A stretch of 64,000 nt of DNA. Origin: Allochromatium vinosum DSM 180. Its GTDB lineage: Bacteria; Pseudomonadota; Gammaproteobacteria; Chromatiales; Chromatiaceae. The position numbers were made by a program, and so were the translations under genes. How positions within the stretch are numbered: position 1 is the stretch's first letter; the number at the start of each line of letters is the position of its first letter. The DNA lies in assembly GCF_000025485.1 (NCBI RefSeq), contig NC_013851.1:363001-427000 (forward strand), read 5' to 3'. Below, piece after piece: positions 45,196-54,206 of the stretch. Below the pieces are notes generated by a model that was not told the DNA's origin, ran no database searches, and saw only the letters and a list, made by a program, of their open reading frames with translations.

Positions 45196-45861
45196 ATGAC
45201 GCTATCACTCGCGCGCTGGATTCCGCTGAGTCTGGCACTGTCGATCGGGCTGCCGGGTTGTGCGAGCACGCCGCCCTCGAACTTCTATACGCTCGCGCCG
45301 ATCCCGGCATTCGAGGCGAAGTCCTCCAGCGTCGATCGCGAGGGCCGGGACGATCGGCTCGAAGAAGAGTTGGCCATCGGGCTTGGTCCAGTGACCTTCC
45401 CGCTCTTTCTCGACCGGCCGCAGATCGTCTCGCGCGCCTCGGCCAATCGGCTGTCGATCGATGAACTGGAGCGCTGGGGCGGGACGCTCCAGGACGACTT
45501 TCTGCGTGTCTGGAGCGAAAATCTGGCACTGTTGACCGGCTCCAGCCGCATCCTGATCCTGCCGAGCGAGATCCGCTACCCGCTCGACGTGCGCCTGAGC
45601 GCCGAGATCCTGGCCTTCGAGGGCACGGCCGAGGGTCAGGCCGAGCTGCGGGTGCGTTGGTCGGTGCTGGAACCGAATATGGATCAGGTGTTGCTGACCC
45701 GCGAGAGCCGCTACCAGCGCGCCATCGCTCAGCCGGGCGATGCCCAGGCGTTACTGGCGGCGCTCAGTCTGACCCTGGCCGACTTCAGTCGCGAGGTCGC
45801 CGAGGCGCTCAGGCACATCTTGGTGCAAAGGGAGTGGATCGGCACCCAATCAGTGCATTGA
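45196..45861 (+). CDS. pqiC: PqiC-like outer-membrane lipoprotein
   Basis: A 221-residue lipoprotein with a signal peptide ending at the lipobox LPGC (about residue 22), then STPPSNFYTLAPIP, the typical start of the ABC-transport auxiliary/PqiC family. The central LDRPQIVSRASANRLSIDELERWGGTL segment is family-specific. It anchors the PqiB tube at the outer membrane. It starts 24 bp after pqiB. Confidence 0.88.
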   Translation: MTLSLARWIPLSLALSIGLPGCASTPPSNFYTLAPIPAFEAKSSSVDREGRDDRLEEELAIGLGPVTFPLFLDRPQIVSRASANRLSIDELERWGGTLQDDFLRVWSENLALLTGSSRILILPSEIRYPLDVRLSAEILAFEGTAEGQAELRVRWSVLEPNMDQVLLTRESRYQRAIAQPGDAQALLAALSLTLADFSREVAEALRHILVQREWIGTQSVH

Positions 45862-45873
45862 CAGTGTTTGTCA
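45858..45873 (+). promoter_or_regulatory. TTGACA with inverted repeat before amtB
   Basis: TTGACA at 45858-45863 is part of an inverted repeat TGACA-GTGTT-TGTCA (45859-45873) overlapping the pqiC stop, about 105 bp upstream of amtB. It could be a -35 element with an operator. I see no sigma-54 (GG-N10-GC) promoter, which would be expected for a nitrogen-regulated amtB. Confidence 0.25.
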
Positions 45874-45978
45874 TGGCGAGCGATCGCCGGTTCAGGCTCC
45901 AATCGAGTGCCCTGGTCGATCATGGTCCGATCCATGCTTATGGGTCGCACCAAAACTGAACAACCGGGTTTCGAATCT

Positions 45979-47184
45979 ATGGAGTCCTTGCAAGCAGGTA
46001 CTGATGTTCTCTTCATCCTGATCGGCGCCGTGATGGTGCTGGCCATGCACGCGGGTTTTGCCTTCCTGGAGGTCGGCACGGTGCGCGCCAAGAATCAGGT
46101 CAATGCCCTGGCGAAGATCATGACCGACTTCGCCGTCTCCACCATCGCCTATTTCTTCATCGGCTACAGTCTGGCCTATGGGATCGATTTCTTCTCCGGC
46201 GCTCAGGTGCTCCAGGACCGCAACGGCTATGAACTGGTGAAGTTCTTCTTCCTGCTCACCTTCGCGGCGGCGATTCCGGCGATCATCTCGGGCGGGATCG
46301 CGGAGCGCGCCCGGTTCTATCCGCAACTGCTGGCCTCGTTCCTGATCGTCGGCGTGCTCTACCCGTTCTTCGAGGGACTGGTCTGGAACGGCAATCTGGG
46401 GGTGCAGGATTTCATCGAGTCCATCCTGGGCGCCAAGTTCCACGATTTCGCCGGCTCTGTCGTGGTGCATGCGGTCGGCGGCTGGATCGCGCTCGCCGCC
46501 GTGCTGTTGCTGGGGCCGCGTCAGGGGCGTTATCGCAAGGATGGCAGCATGACCGCGCATCCGCCGTCCTCGATCCCCTTCCTCTCGCTGGGCGCCTGGA
46601 CGCTCACGGTCGGCTGGTTCGGATTCAATGTGATGTCGGCCCAGACGGTGGAGGCCGTCAGCGGGCTGGTGGCGGTCAATTCGCTCATGGCCATGGTCGG
46701 CGGCATCCTGGCGGCCCTGATCGCCGGCAAGAACGACCCCGGCTTTCTGCACAACGGCCCGCTCGCCGGTCTGGTCGCCGTCTGCGCCGGGTCCGACGTC
46801 ATGCATCCGATGGGTGCGCTGGTCACGGGGGCGGTCGCCGGGGCGCTCTTCGTCTATGCCTTCACCCTGACGCAGAACCGCTGGCGGATCGACGACGTGC
46901 TCGGTGTCTGGCCGTTGCACGGGCTGTGCGGACTCTGGGGCGGGATCGCCGCCGGTGTGTTCGGACTCGAGGTGCTCGGCGGTGCGGGCGGCGTCAGTCT
47001 GCTGGCTCAGGTGGCCGGTACCCTGGCCGGCGTGATCATCGCGCTCCTGGGCGGGTTCCTGATCTACGGCCTGCTCAAATGGGCGTTTGGACTGCGTCTG
47101 ACGCAGGAGGAGGAATATCTCGGCGCCGATCTGAGCATCCACCGCATCACCGCCCAGCCCGACTACAATCGGGGCGAGGTGTGA
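45979..47184 (+). CDS. amtB: Ammonium transporter
   Basis: A 401-residue protein with about 11 membrane segments, starting MESLQAGTDVLFILIG. The twin-histidine pore is present: SVVVHAVGG in the middle and WPLHGLCGLWGG near the C terminus; the gating region FLEVGTVRAKNQVNAL follows the first helix. There is no N-terminal signal extension of the E. coli kind. No glnK gene accompanies it, which is unusual for nitrogen-controlled amtB. The start is homology-based; the frame is open to 45868. Confidence 0.93.
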   Translation: MESLQAGTDVLFILIGAVMVLAMHAGFAFLEVGTVRAKNQVNALAKIMTDFAVSTIAYFFIGYSLAYGIDFFSGAQVLQDRNGYELVKFFFLLTFAAAIPAIISGGIAERARFYPQLLASFLIVGVLYPFFEGLVWNGNLGVQDFIESILGAKFHDFAGSVVVHAVGGWIALAAVLLLGPRQGRYRKDGSMTAHPPSSIPFLSLGAWTLTVGWFGFNVMSAQTVEAVSGLVAVNSLMAMVGGILAALIAGKNDPGFLHNGPLAGLVAVCAGSDVMHPMGALVTGAVAGALFVYAFTLTQNRWRIDDVLGVWPLHGLCGLWGGIAAGVFGLEVLGGAGGVSLLAQVAGTLAGVIIALLGGFLIYGLLKWAFGLRLTQEEEYLGADLSIHRITAQPDYNRGEV

Positions 47185-47304
47185 AGCACGCCTGACGCCG
47201 GTCAGGTTGCGCTTGGGGCGATGGCTGGCGGTGGATTCGACTTCAGCCAGTCATCGACCCTGATCTCAGGGGCGGACCGAGCCGACGCGATCTGGGATCA
47301 GCGT

Positions 47305-47607
47305 TCAGACGCATCCCGTGGGTTTCGGCAGTCCGCCCCATTTGCAGATGAGCTTCATGGGGCCTTTTTTGAAGATGTCGTAGAGGTCTTTGGTCGAGAC
47401 CTTCTGCTTCTTGGCGAAGATCCGGATCGGCGGCACCACGCCATCCTCCTCGTACATGGCGCGCGCCTCACGGATGAAGTGCATCACCTGCTCGGTCATC
47501 TCGAAGCCATCGCTCTGCGCCAGCTCGACGGCGACCTCTTCGCTCCAGTCGTCGCGGTCGAGAAGGAATCCCTCATTGTCCAGGGCTACGCTCAGGGTTG
47601 CGCTCAT
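47305..47607 (-). CDS. DsrC-family sulfur carrier protein with CX10C
   Basis: A 100-residue protein of the DsrC/TusE family. The C-terminal arm ends ICKWGGLPKPTGCV, so both redox cysteines, Cys88 and Cys99, are present with ten residues between them, as in true DsrC; TusE keeps only the last. DsrC carries trisulfide sulfur from or to dissimilatory sulfite reductase. It is shorter than the roughly 110-residue DsrC of dsr operons and no dsr genes are near, so it is probably one of the extra DsrC paralogues of purple sulfur bacteria. CGGAGATAG precedes the ATG. Confidence 0.88.
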   Translation of the reverse strand: MSATLSVALDNEGFLLDRDDWSEEVAVELAQSDGFEMTEQVMHFIREARAMYEEDGVVPPIRIFAKKQKVSTKDLYDIFKKGPMKLICKWGGLPKPTGCV

Positions 47608-47689
47608 CGTCTCTATCTCCGGGAGGGTTGGGAAGCGAACGTCCGTGCTCCAGAGATAGCGGCGGATGATAACTTATCAAGTCGATCGG

Positions 47690-48472
47690 TTATTGGGTTG
47701 AGCGTCCGGACTCGATCGCCTCCAGCACGCCATCCCAGAAGCGGATGCGCGCGCACAGTGCCTCCTCGGCGGCAATCTCGGCCTCCTCGATCCGCTCCGG
47801 GTCGTCACCGCACAGGGTTTCGAGCAAGCGCATCGAGAGCGGGCCGTGGAAGTCCTCGTCGAGGTGGATGTGGCGCTTGAGATAGGCGTGGAAGATCGGC
47901 GCCTGCGTCTCGTCGATCCCCATGCGGTCGAGGAGCTGGCGGAACATGGTCGGGATCAGGTTTTCGCGGCCCAGGGTCAGTGCGGCGGCGACCAGATGCG
48001 GCTTGTCCTCACGGATGAAGCAGAAGGTGGTCTCGCTGAAATAACGTGCCGGCAACGGAACCAGGGGTGAATAGAGCGCCTTGTCGAGTCCCTGTTCGTT
48101 GACCAGTGCCAGAAAACGTTCGGGTAGCCCGCCATCGGCGCCGATCTCGTTCATGGCACGACAGTAGAGTTCGAAATGGCTCGCGTACAGCACCTCGCCC
48201 GAGCCGAGCGGGATGGCATCCGATTCCTCTTCCTGGATCAGTTCATTGATGAAATAGCGCAGGCTCGGGTCCGAGGTCGGCTGCCAGGGCACGGCGACCG
48301 GGGCGATCTGGCGTTGCAGATATTTGATCAGCGACATGAAGTCCCAGACCGAGAAGACGTGATGCTGCATGAAGATGCGCAGATCCTCGATGCGCTGGAT
48401 GGCGCCATAGATGGCGTGTCCTTCGAGTTGATCTTGCAGGGGACGCAGATGATCGAAATTGAGCGCTGCCAT
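47690..48472 (-). CDS. DUF3050 protein (heme-oxygenase-like fold)
   Basis: A 260-residue protein starting MAALNFDHLRPLQDQLEGHAIY. The pattern RIFMQHHVFSVWDFMSLIKYLQR, ELIQEEESD, and HIHLDEDFHGPL is characteristic of DUF3050 proteins, all-helical with conserved His/Glu residues that could bind a di-metal centre as in heme-oxygenase-like oxidases. The function is unknown. It is followed by the DsrC-like gene in the same direction (82 bp), but co-transcription is only possible, not shown. Confidence 0.8.
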   Translation of the reverse strand: MAALNFDHLRPLQDQLEGHAIYGAIQRIEDLRIFMQHHVFSVWDFMSLIKYLQRQIAPVAVPWQPTSDPSLRYFINELIQEEESDAIPLGSGEVLYASHFELYCRAMNEIGADGGLPERFLALVNEQGLDKALYSPLVPLPARYFSETTFCFIREDKPHLVAAALTLGRENLIPTMFRQLLDRMGIDETQAPIFHAYLKRHIHLDEDFHGPLSMRLLETLCGDDPERIEEAEIAAEEALCARIRFWDGVLEAIESGRSTQ

Positions 48473-48578
48473 TGAGTCGAGTCCTCGGTGAGCCGGTCGA
48501 AACGATGCGTATTTTAGCCGATGCTGAAGTACAGGCTGCCTCAGGTCAAGCACGCCGGCTTGCAGGATGGCACACGCC

Positions 48579-49478
48579 TCATTTGAGGTCGAAGCGGATC
48601 GGAATGCGCAGCGACCAGCGACTCCGGCCAATCGATCTGGGGATGGGGTCGAAGCGGCCGAGCCGTGTGAGCGCCTGGAGTGCCGCCTGATCGAGCGACG
48701 CGTGACCGGAGCTCTGCGCGAGCCGGATCTGGCCGATGCGTCCATCGGCCTCGATGACGAAGGCGAGTGTCGTCACGCCAGTCTGCCCATGACGCCGGGC
48801 GCCGGCCGGATAGCGCTGATGGCGGGCGATGGCGCGTTGCAGGGCCGTCAAATACGCGCGCTCGGCGGCGCGCTGGCCGGCGGCGGACTCGCCCGGCTGT
48901 GTGGTCTGCGTGCGGCCCGGGCTTACGGGACTCGCGCTGTTCCTGGCGCTCGCTGCCTCCGTGGCCGATCCGGTGGCCGCCGAGTGTCTGGTCGACGGCG
49001 GGCGGGGGCGTTGGTTCCTCGGTTCGCTCGCCTGGGTGGATCGGGGCGCGCTGGCCGGGGGGGGATCTGCCTGCTTGGGCGTCGGGTCGGACCTGACAGG
49101 GCGCGTGGGGCGTTGCGATGTCTTCGGCACGGGTTTGGTCGCTCGGGAGGCGAAGGCCACGGGATCGACCGGGGAGCGGGCGGGAGTCTGCACGGGCGCT
49201 GGTGGTACGGGCATGGCGTCATCGTTCGCAGACGCAGACGGCACTGACGCCGTTTCTGGGGATGACGGTCGGTGGTCGTGCGGCGGCTCGTCGGTCGCTG
49301 CCTCGTCGGCCCCAGGGCGCACGAGTTCGAACACCAACGGCCGCGCCTCGGGTTCGGTCGAATAGGATCGCTCCGTCCGCCAGAGAACGGCGGCCACGGC
49401 GACATGCAGTGCCGCTGAGAGCAGCAGGGCCAGCCATAACCAGGTTCGGCCGGCCGGCCGATCGGCCGCATGCGGCAT
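48579..49478 (-). CDS. tonB: TonB-family energy transducer
   Basis: A 299-residue protein: an N-terminal membrane anchor (about 11-32, LWLALLLSAALHVAVAAVLW), a long Pro/Thr/Ser-rich periplasmic spacer (about 55-205), and a TonB C-terminal domain (about 210-299) with RYPAGARRHGQTGVTTLAFVIEADGRI. It would couple the proton gradient to outer-membrane receptors. No exbB/exbD is adjacent. ATG 49478 is chosen; a GTG at 49487 overlaps the rluE stop (GTGA) and may be used instead, giving translational coupling. Confidence 0.85.
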   Translation of the reverse strand: MPHAADRPAGRTWLWLALLLSAALHVAVAAVLWRTERSYSTEPEARPLVFELVRPGADEAATDEPPHDHRPSSPETASVPSASANDDAMPVPPAPVQTPARSPVDPVAFASRATKPVPKTSQRPTRPVRSDPTPKQADPPPASAPRSTQASEPRNQRPRPPSTRHSAATGSATEAASARNSASPVSPGRTQTTQPGESAAGQRAAERAYLTALQRAIARHQRYPAGARRHGQTGVTTLAFVIEADGRIGQIRLAQSSGHASLDQAALQALTRLGRFDPIPRSIGRSRWSLRIPIRFDLK

Positions 49479-49483
49479 GGCAC

Positions 49484-50044
49484 TCACGAGCGCGCTCGCG
49501 AACGCGGCTGATTCAGTACACGGTATTCGCCGGGACGCAGACCGTCGAGCCGCCAGTCGCCGACGGCCACGCGCACCAGCCGCAGCGTCGGCAGATCCAC
49601 GGCCGCGGTCATGCGCCGTACCTGACGATTGCGCCCCTCGTGGATGGCGATCTCGATCCAGGTGGTCGGGATGCTCTGACGAAAGCGGATCGGCGGATCG
49701 CGCGGCCAGAGATCCGGCTCGGGGATCGCCCGCACGCGCGCCGGGCGGGTTGGGCCGTCCTTCAGGATCACGCCCTGTCTCAGCCGTTCGAGCTGGTCGT
49801 CCGTCGGTTGGCCTTCGACCTGTGTCCAATAAGTCTTCCAGGACTTGTGGCGCGGATGGCTGATGCGATGCTGGAGCGCGCCATCGTCGGTCAGGAGCAG
49901 CAGGCCCTCGCTGTCCTTGTCGAGCCGCCCGGCCGGATAGACGCCGCGCAGGGGAATGAAATCGCGCAGCGTCCCGCCTGAGCCGAGCGGATCACTGGTG
50001 AACTGGCTGAGCACGCCATAGGGTTTGTTGAAGAGCACGAGCAT
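49484..50044 (-). CDS. rluE: 23S rRNA pseudouridine synthase RluE
   Basis: A 186-residue RsuA-family enzyme without an S4 domain, matching RluE in length. The start LVLFNKPYGVLSQF and the catalytic box AGRLDKDSEGLLLLTDDG contain the conserved Asp; the HEGRNRQVRRM motif is near residue 140. It forms pseudouridine in helix 89 of 23S rRNA (2457 in E. coli). It is followed by tonB with overlapping or near-overlapping ends. Confidence 0.9.
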   Translation of the reverse strand: MLVLFNKPYGVLSQFTSDPLGSGGTLRDFIPLRGVYPAGRLDKDSEGLLLLTDDGALQHRISHPRHKSWKTYWTQVEGQPTDDQLERLRQGVILKDGPTRPARVRAIPEPDLWPRDPPIRFRQSIPTTWIEIAIHEGRNRQVRRMTAAVDLPTLRLVRVAVGDWRLDGLRPGEYRVLNQPRSRARS

Positions 50045-50118
50045 ACGGGGCTACTGGAACAGCGCGAGGCGTTAGGGTGCAAAGCGTCGATGATGGCGGT
50101 TGGAGAGACAGGACTCGA

Positions 50119-50730
50119 TCAGCGGTGTTCCGTGCCCGATGGCGAGGCGCCGACGGCGCGTCTGTAACGCAACCAGTCGAAGGCCGGGCCAGGATCGGTC
50201 TTGCGGCCAGGAGCGATGTCCGCGTGTCCGACGATACGCGCATCCGTGATGGCCGGATAGTGCCGCCGGATTTGATGGGTACAGGCGACGAGGCGCGCAT
50301 ATTGCGCCTCGGTGAAGGGGGTCTCGTCGGTTCCCTCCAGCTCGATTCCGATCGAATAGTCATTGCAGCGCTCGCGCCCCTGGAAGCTGGAGACTCCGGC
50401 ATGCCAGGCCCGGCGCTCACAGGAAACGTACTGGATCAGACGCCCGTCGCGCCGGATCAGCAGATGGGCCGAGACGCGCACCGAGGCGATGGGCGCGAAA
50501 TAGGGATGTGCGTTCGGATCGAGCCGGTTGAGAAAGAGCGCGTCGATCCAGTCGCCCCCGAACTCGCCCGGCGGCAGGCTGATATTGTGGATCACCAGCA
50601 GGTCGATCGCCGTCTCGGGCGGACGGGCGTCCTGGTTCGGCGAGGGGCGCTGCTCGGCGCCGACGAGCCAGCCATCGGCATCGAGGCCTGAGCCGGACGA
50701 CGAATCAGCGCTGTTGGAAATCGCGACCAT
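50119..50730 (-). CDS. ampD: 1,6-anhydro-N-acetylmuramyl-L-alanine amidase AmpD
   Basis: A 203-residue cytoplasmic zinc amidase starting at MVAISNSADS. The metal ligands expected for AmpD are seen: His in LLVIHNISLPP, His in VGHADIAPGRKTDPGPAFDW and the Asp of the latter; RRAWHAGVSSFQGRERCNDYSIGIELEG is the family core. It removes the peptide from anhydro-muropeptides during cell-wall recycling. The first 30 residues are longer and more polar than in E. coli AmpD. It is divergent from nadC. Confidence 0.92.
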   Translation of the reverse strand: MVAISNSADSSSGSGLDADGWLVGAEQRPSPNQDARPPETAIDLLVIHNISLPPGEFGGDWIDALFLNRLDPNAHPYFAPIASVRVSAHLLIRRDGRLIQYVSCERRAWHAGVSSFQGRERCNDYSIGIELEGTDETPFTEAQYARLVACTHQIRRHYPAITDARIVGHADIAPGRKTDPGPAFDWLRYRRAVGASPSGTEHR

Positions 50731-50854
50731 GTCGAGGGCATACCTGAGTTGTCTGGATGACGGAGTGTTTTTGTGACGGATTATTGAGCCGTACGCACGC
50801 AAGCTGTCCTATCCTATTTCACTTCGCTCACTCCAGTCATCGTCGGTATCGCCC

Positions 50855-51718
50855 ATGTCTCGCACCTCTGCCGTCCCTCAGCTTTCCATCCCCTTCGATC
50901 CAGCCCTGATCGAGTCCCAGGTGCGCGCCGCCCTGGACGAGGACGTGGGGTCGGGTGACCTGACCGCTTCACTCCTGCCGGCCGATCAGGAGGCGCGCGC
51001 CGAACTCGTCACACGCGAGTCGGCCGTGCTCTGTGGTACCGCCTGGTTCGAGACGGTCTTTCGCCTGCTCGATCCCGCCGTCCAGATTCACTGGGAAGCG
51101 AGCGATGGCCAGGGCATCGAGCCGGGCCAGCGTCTGTGCGTGATCGAGGGACGGTCGCATGTTCTGCTGACCGCAGAACGCACGGCGATGAACTATCTCC
51201 AAACGCTCTCCGGCACGGCGACTCTGGCTCGACGCTATGCCGATGCCGTGGCGGGGCTGCCGGTGCGGGTGCTCGACACGCGCAAGACACTCCCAGGGCT
51301 GAGGCTGCAACAGAAGTATGCCGTGCGTTGCGGCGGCTGCCACAATCATCGGCTCGGCCTGTTCGACGCCATCCTGATCAAGGAGAACCACATCCTGGCC
51401 GCCGGCTCCATCCCGGCGGCACTGGAGGCGGCGCGGACCCTGCATCCGGGTGTCCCGGTCGAGATCGAGGTCGAGTCACTGGAGGAGCTGGAGATCGCGC
51501 TCGACGCCGGCGCCTCCATCGTCCTGCTCGACAACTTCGCGCTCGACGACCTGAGACGCGCCGTGGCCGTGACGTCCGGTCGGGCGCAACTGGAAGCCTC
51601 GGGCGGGATCAGTCTGGATACGATCCGTGCTATCGCCGAGACCGGCGTCGACCGGATCTCGGTCGGCGCCCTGACCAAGGACGTGCGCGCGGTCGATCTG
51701 TCGATGCGCTTTTCATGA
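50855..51718 (+). CDS. nadC: Nicotinate-nucleotide pyrophosphorylase (quinolinate PRTase)
   Basis: A 287-residue enzyme of NAD synthesis converting quinolinate and PRPP to nicotinate mononucleotide. The signatures [65 protein letters not shown] and [10 protein letters not shown] are complete. It is divergent from ampD, an arrangement common in gammaproteobacteria. Confidence 0.96.
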   Translation: MSRTSAVPQLSIPFDPALIESQVRAALDEDVGSGDLTASLLPADQEARAELVTRESAVLCGTAWFETVFRLLDPAVQIHWEASDGQGIEPGQRLCVIEGRSHVLLTAERTAMNYLQTLSGTATLARRYADAVAGLPVRVLDTRKTLPGLRLQQKYAVRCGGCHNHRLGLFDAILIKENHILAAGSIPAALEAARTLHPGVPVEIEVESLEELEIALDAGASIVLLDNFALDDLRRAVAVTSGRAQLEASGGISLDTIRAIAETGVDRISVGALTKDVRAVDLSMRFS

Positions 51719-51873
51719 GCAGTCAAGCGCCGCTCACCGGGATGTGTGCTGACTTTCGGGGTATCGATGGCGGATGTCCTGGCTGGCACAAGGACGTTTT
51801 ACGGCCTAATCTAGCGGGCAGGATGGAAGCCGTTTTCCCGTTCCGCAACCGCCACCTGAAACGGAGACTCCCG

Positions 51874-52446
51874 ATGATTCGCCATCGCCCTATTGCGCGC
51901 CTCCTGCTGCTGTCAGCCCTGACCCTGTCATTTTCGGCGACCGCCGAAGAGTTGCCGGAGTCCGCCCAACGGATCGTGCCGCAGCTCCAGGAGTGGGGAG
52001 CCAACCCGATCCTCGTCGAGGCCGTGCGAGAGCAAAATGCGCTTGGCCGATCCCTGGAGGACGTCCAGCGCCTTGATGCGGACTGGATGGGCGCCAGCAC
52101 TGTGACCCCGTTCATGCAGACGCTCATGGACAACGCGCCCGCGCGTGAACTCAAGCGGCTGGAGCAGACCAGGCCCTATTTCCTGGAGCTGTTTCTGATG
52201 GACGGTCAGGGTGCCAATGTCGCGATGACCAACAAGACCTCGGACTATTGGCAGGGCGACGAGGACAAGTTCGTCGAATCCTTCAAGCAGGGGCAGGGTG
52301 CGGTGCATCTGGGCGAGGTCGAGTTCGACAGCAGCGCGCAGGCGTATCTGGTTCAGATCTCGGTGCCGGTGATGGATGAGGGGCGGGCGATCGGAGCCTT
52401 GACCGTCGGGATCGATCTCGATCGGCTCGAACAGGAGACACCCTAG
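51874..52446 (+). CDS. Periplasmic Cache-like (PDC) sensor protein
   Basis: A 190-residue secreted protein with a signal peptide (residues 1-25, ending SATAEE) and GGAG eight bases before the ATG. The mature part resembles a single PDC/Cache fold: ...ELFLMDGQGANVAMTNKTSDYWQGDEDKFVESF, then VQISVPVMDEGRAIGALTVGIDLD, as in extracellular ligand-binding domains of chemoreceptors and kinases, but with no membrane anchor or output domain. It is 72 bp upstream of a chemoreceptor gene, so it may bind ligands and present them to that receptor. Confidence 0.72.
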   Translation: MIRHRPIARLLLLSALTLSFSATAEELPESAQRIVPQLQEWGANPILVEAVREQNALGRSLEDVQRLDADWMGASTVTPFMQTLMDNAPARELKRLEQTRPYFLELFLMDGQGANVAMTNKTSDYWQGDEDKFVESFKQGQGAVHLGEVEFDSSAQAYLVQISVPVMDEGRAIGALTVGIDLDRLEQETP

Positions 52447-52518
52447 CCAAGCGGGTGCGGGTGCGGGTGCTCGCGGTCGACACGGCCGCTGGTGATGGTC
52501 GCTGGAGGAGTGCTATCC

Positions 52519-54183
52519 ATGAAGTGGTTTCAGAATCTTGCTTTTCGTTACAAATTGATCCTGCCGCTGGGCGTTGTCGTTCTGCTGTTCTTCCTGTTCG
52601 CCGCGAGCACCCTGTACCGCATCGATACCCTGGGAGAGGAAGTGGCCAACCTCGTTCAGTCCGATATGCCGGTGATCAACGATCTCTTGCAGGCGGATCG
52701 GGATCTCTATCAGGCACTGGTCGCGGAGCGGACGCTGATTTTCATGGATGTCGGCTCCGAGAACTATGCGGCGACGGCCGCACAGCACGCCGAGAACGTC
52801 CAGCAAGCATATGAGCGGATCACACGCGCGGCGGCGACCATCGCGTCCTCGCGACTGGTCGCGCTCCCGGACATCACCGAAAAGCTGAAAGCGTTCGAGG
52901 CGAGCTATCGGAGCTGGGAGCCTTTGAGTCAGCAGGTGGTCGAGTCGCGTTCGAGCGACACCCGGGCGGGGCGGTCGACGGCCATCGGCCTCACGCTGAA
53001 CGAATCGCGTGCGGCCTTCGAGTCGATGCGGGATCTCCTGGACCAGATCGAGACGGTCGTCATCATGAGTTCGGAAGAGTCTGTGCAGCGGACCGAGACC
53101 GACGTGTCCGCGACTCAGCGCGATACGCTCATCCTGTTGGCGGTCTGTCTGATCGTCATGGGCGCGATGGTCTTTGGATTGCCGCCGATGATCGTCCGGC
53201 CGATCCGGCGCATCCTGGATCGCGTGGAGGATATTGCCGAGGGTGAGGGCGATCTCAGGGCGCGTCTGGACGAGGACAGCCGCGATGAGACGGGCCAGTT
53301 GGCGCGAACCTTCAACCGCTTTCTCAACAGGCTGCACCAACTGATCGGGCAGTCCGTATCATCGGCCGGGCAGCTCGCTCAGGCGGGCGAGCGTCTGAAA
53401 ACGGTGGCCGGTGAAAGCGACCGTGCCATCATGGAACAACTGACCCAGATCCAGATGGTTGCCACGGCCGTGCATGAAATGGCGGCGACCGTGAACGAGA
53501 TCGCGCGCAATAGCGCGCGCGCGGCCGACAGTACGCAAGCGGCCGAGGCCGGGGTGCGTTCAGGAACGCATGTGGTGGGCGAGGCCTCGGTGGCGATCGG
53601 CCATCTCGCGGAGGTCGTCACCCGCGCCTCCGAGGCCATCGTGGCGCTGGAATCCGAATCCAAGAGCATCGGTGCCGTACTCGAAGTCATCAAGGGCGTG
53701 GCCGAGCAGACCAATCTACTGGCGCTGAATGCGGCCATCGAGGCGGCCCGCGCGGGCGAGAGCGGGCGCGGCTTTGCCGTGGTCGCGGCCGAGGTGCGGA
53801 ATCTCGCGTCCCGGACCCAGCAATCCGCCGGTGAGATCGAGTCGATGATCGCCGCGCTCCAGTCCAGCGCCCGCAACATGGTCGGCATCATGCAGAGCGG
53901 TCAGGGCATGGTGGAGACGACGCTGCAAAAGGCCGAACAGGCCAGCCGTTCGCTCGATGACATCACGCACGCCGTGACGGCCGTAAACGATATGATAACG
54001 CAAATCGCCAGCGCCGCCGAGGAACAGAGCGTCGTCACCGAGGAGATCAACAAGAATACGCTCAAGATCCAGCAGCTGGCCGAGCATGCCGCCTCGGCCA
54101 GTGATCAGACCGCTACCGCGCGTGAGGATCTGATCGTGCTCACCCAGGATCTGCATGCCAGCCTGGCCTGCTTCAAGGTGTGA
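52519..54183 (+). CDS. Methyl-accepting chemotaxis protein
   Basis: A 554-residue receptor starting [18 protein letters not shown] with GGAGGAG upstream. It has TM1 (about 13-33), a helical periplasmic domain (about 34-205), TM2 (about 207-227), HAMP ([21 protein letters not shown]) and a long signalling domain with the conserved hairpin tip [28 protein letters not shown]. There is no C-terminal CheR-binding pentapeptide. It probably senses its ligand together with the upstream periplasmic protein. Confidence 0.92.
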   Translation: MKWFQNLAFRYKLILPLGVVVLLFFLFAASTLYRIDTLGEEVANLVQSDMPVINDLLQADRDLYQALVAERTLIFMDVGSENYAATAAQHAENVQQAYERITRAAATIASSRLVALPDITEKLKAFEASYRSWEPLSQQVVESRSSDTRAGRSTAIGLTLNESRAAFESMRDLLDQIETVVIMSSEESVQRTETDVSATQRDTLILLAVCLIVMGAMVFGLPPMIVRPIRRILDRVEDIAEGEGDLRARLDEDSRDETGQLARTFNRFLNRLHQLIGQSVSSAGQLAQAGERLKTVAGESDRAIMEQLTQIQMVATAVHEMAATVNEIARNSARAADSTQAAEAGVRSGTHVVGEASVAIGHLAEVVTRASEAIVALESESKSIGAVLEVIKGVAEQTNLLALNAAIEAARAGESGRGFAVVAAEVRNLASRTQQSAGEIESMIAALQSSARNMVGIMQSGQGMVETTLQKAEQASRSLDDITHAVTAVNDMITQIASAAEEQSVVTEEINKNTLKIQQLAEHAASASDQTATAREDLIVLTQDLHASLACFKV

Positions 54184-54206
54184 GTGCTGCGGCGAGACCG
54201 GGCGGA

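Noticed and set aside
47191-47206. 6-bp-stem hairpin after amtB as terminator
   Set aside because: The stem is short and is followed by only two T; support is too weak to list it as a terminator.
47305-47607. TusE (tRNA 2-thiolation carrier)
   Set aside because: TusE has only the penultimate Cys; this protein has the second Cys ten residues earlier, as in DsrC.
52451-52468. Three copies of GCGGGT between the Cache-like protein and the chemoreceptor genes
   Set aside because: Three 6-bp units are too few to call a functional repeat in GC-rich DNA; it was noted only as a possible slippage site.
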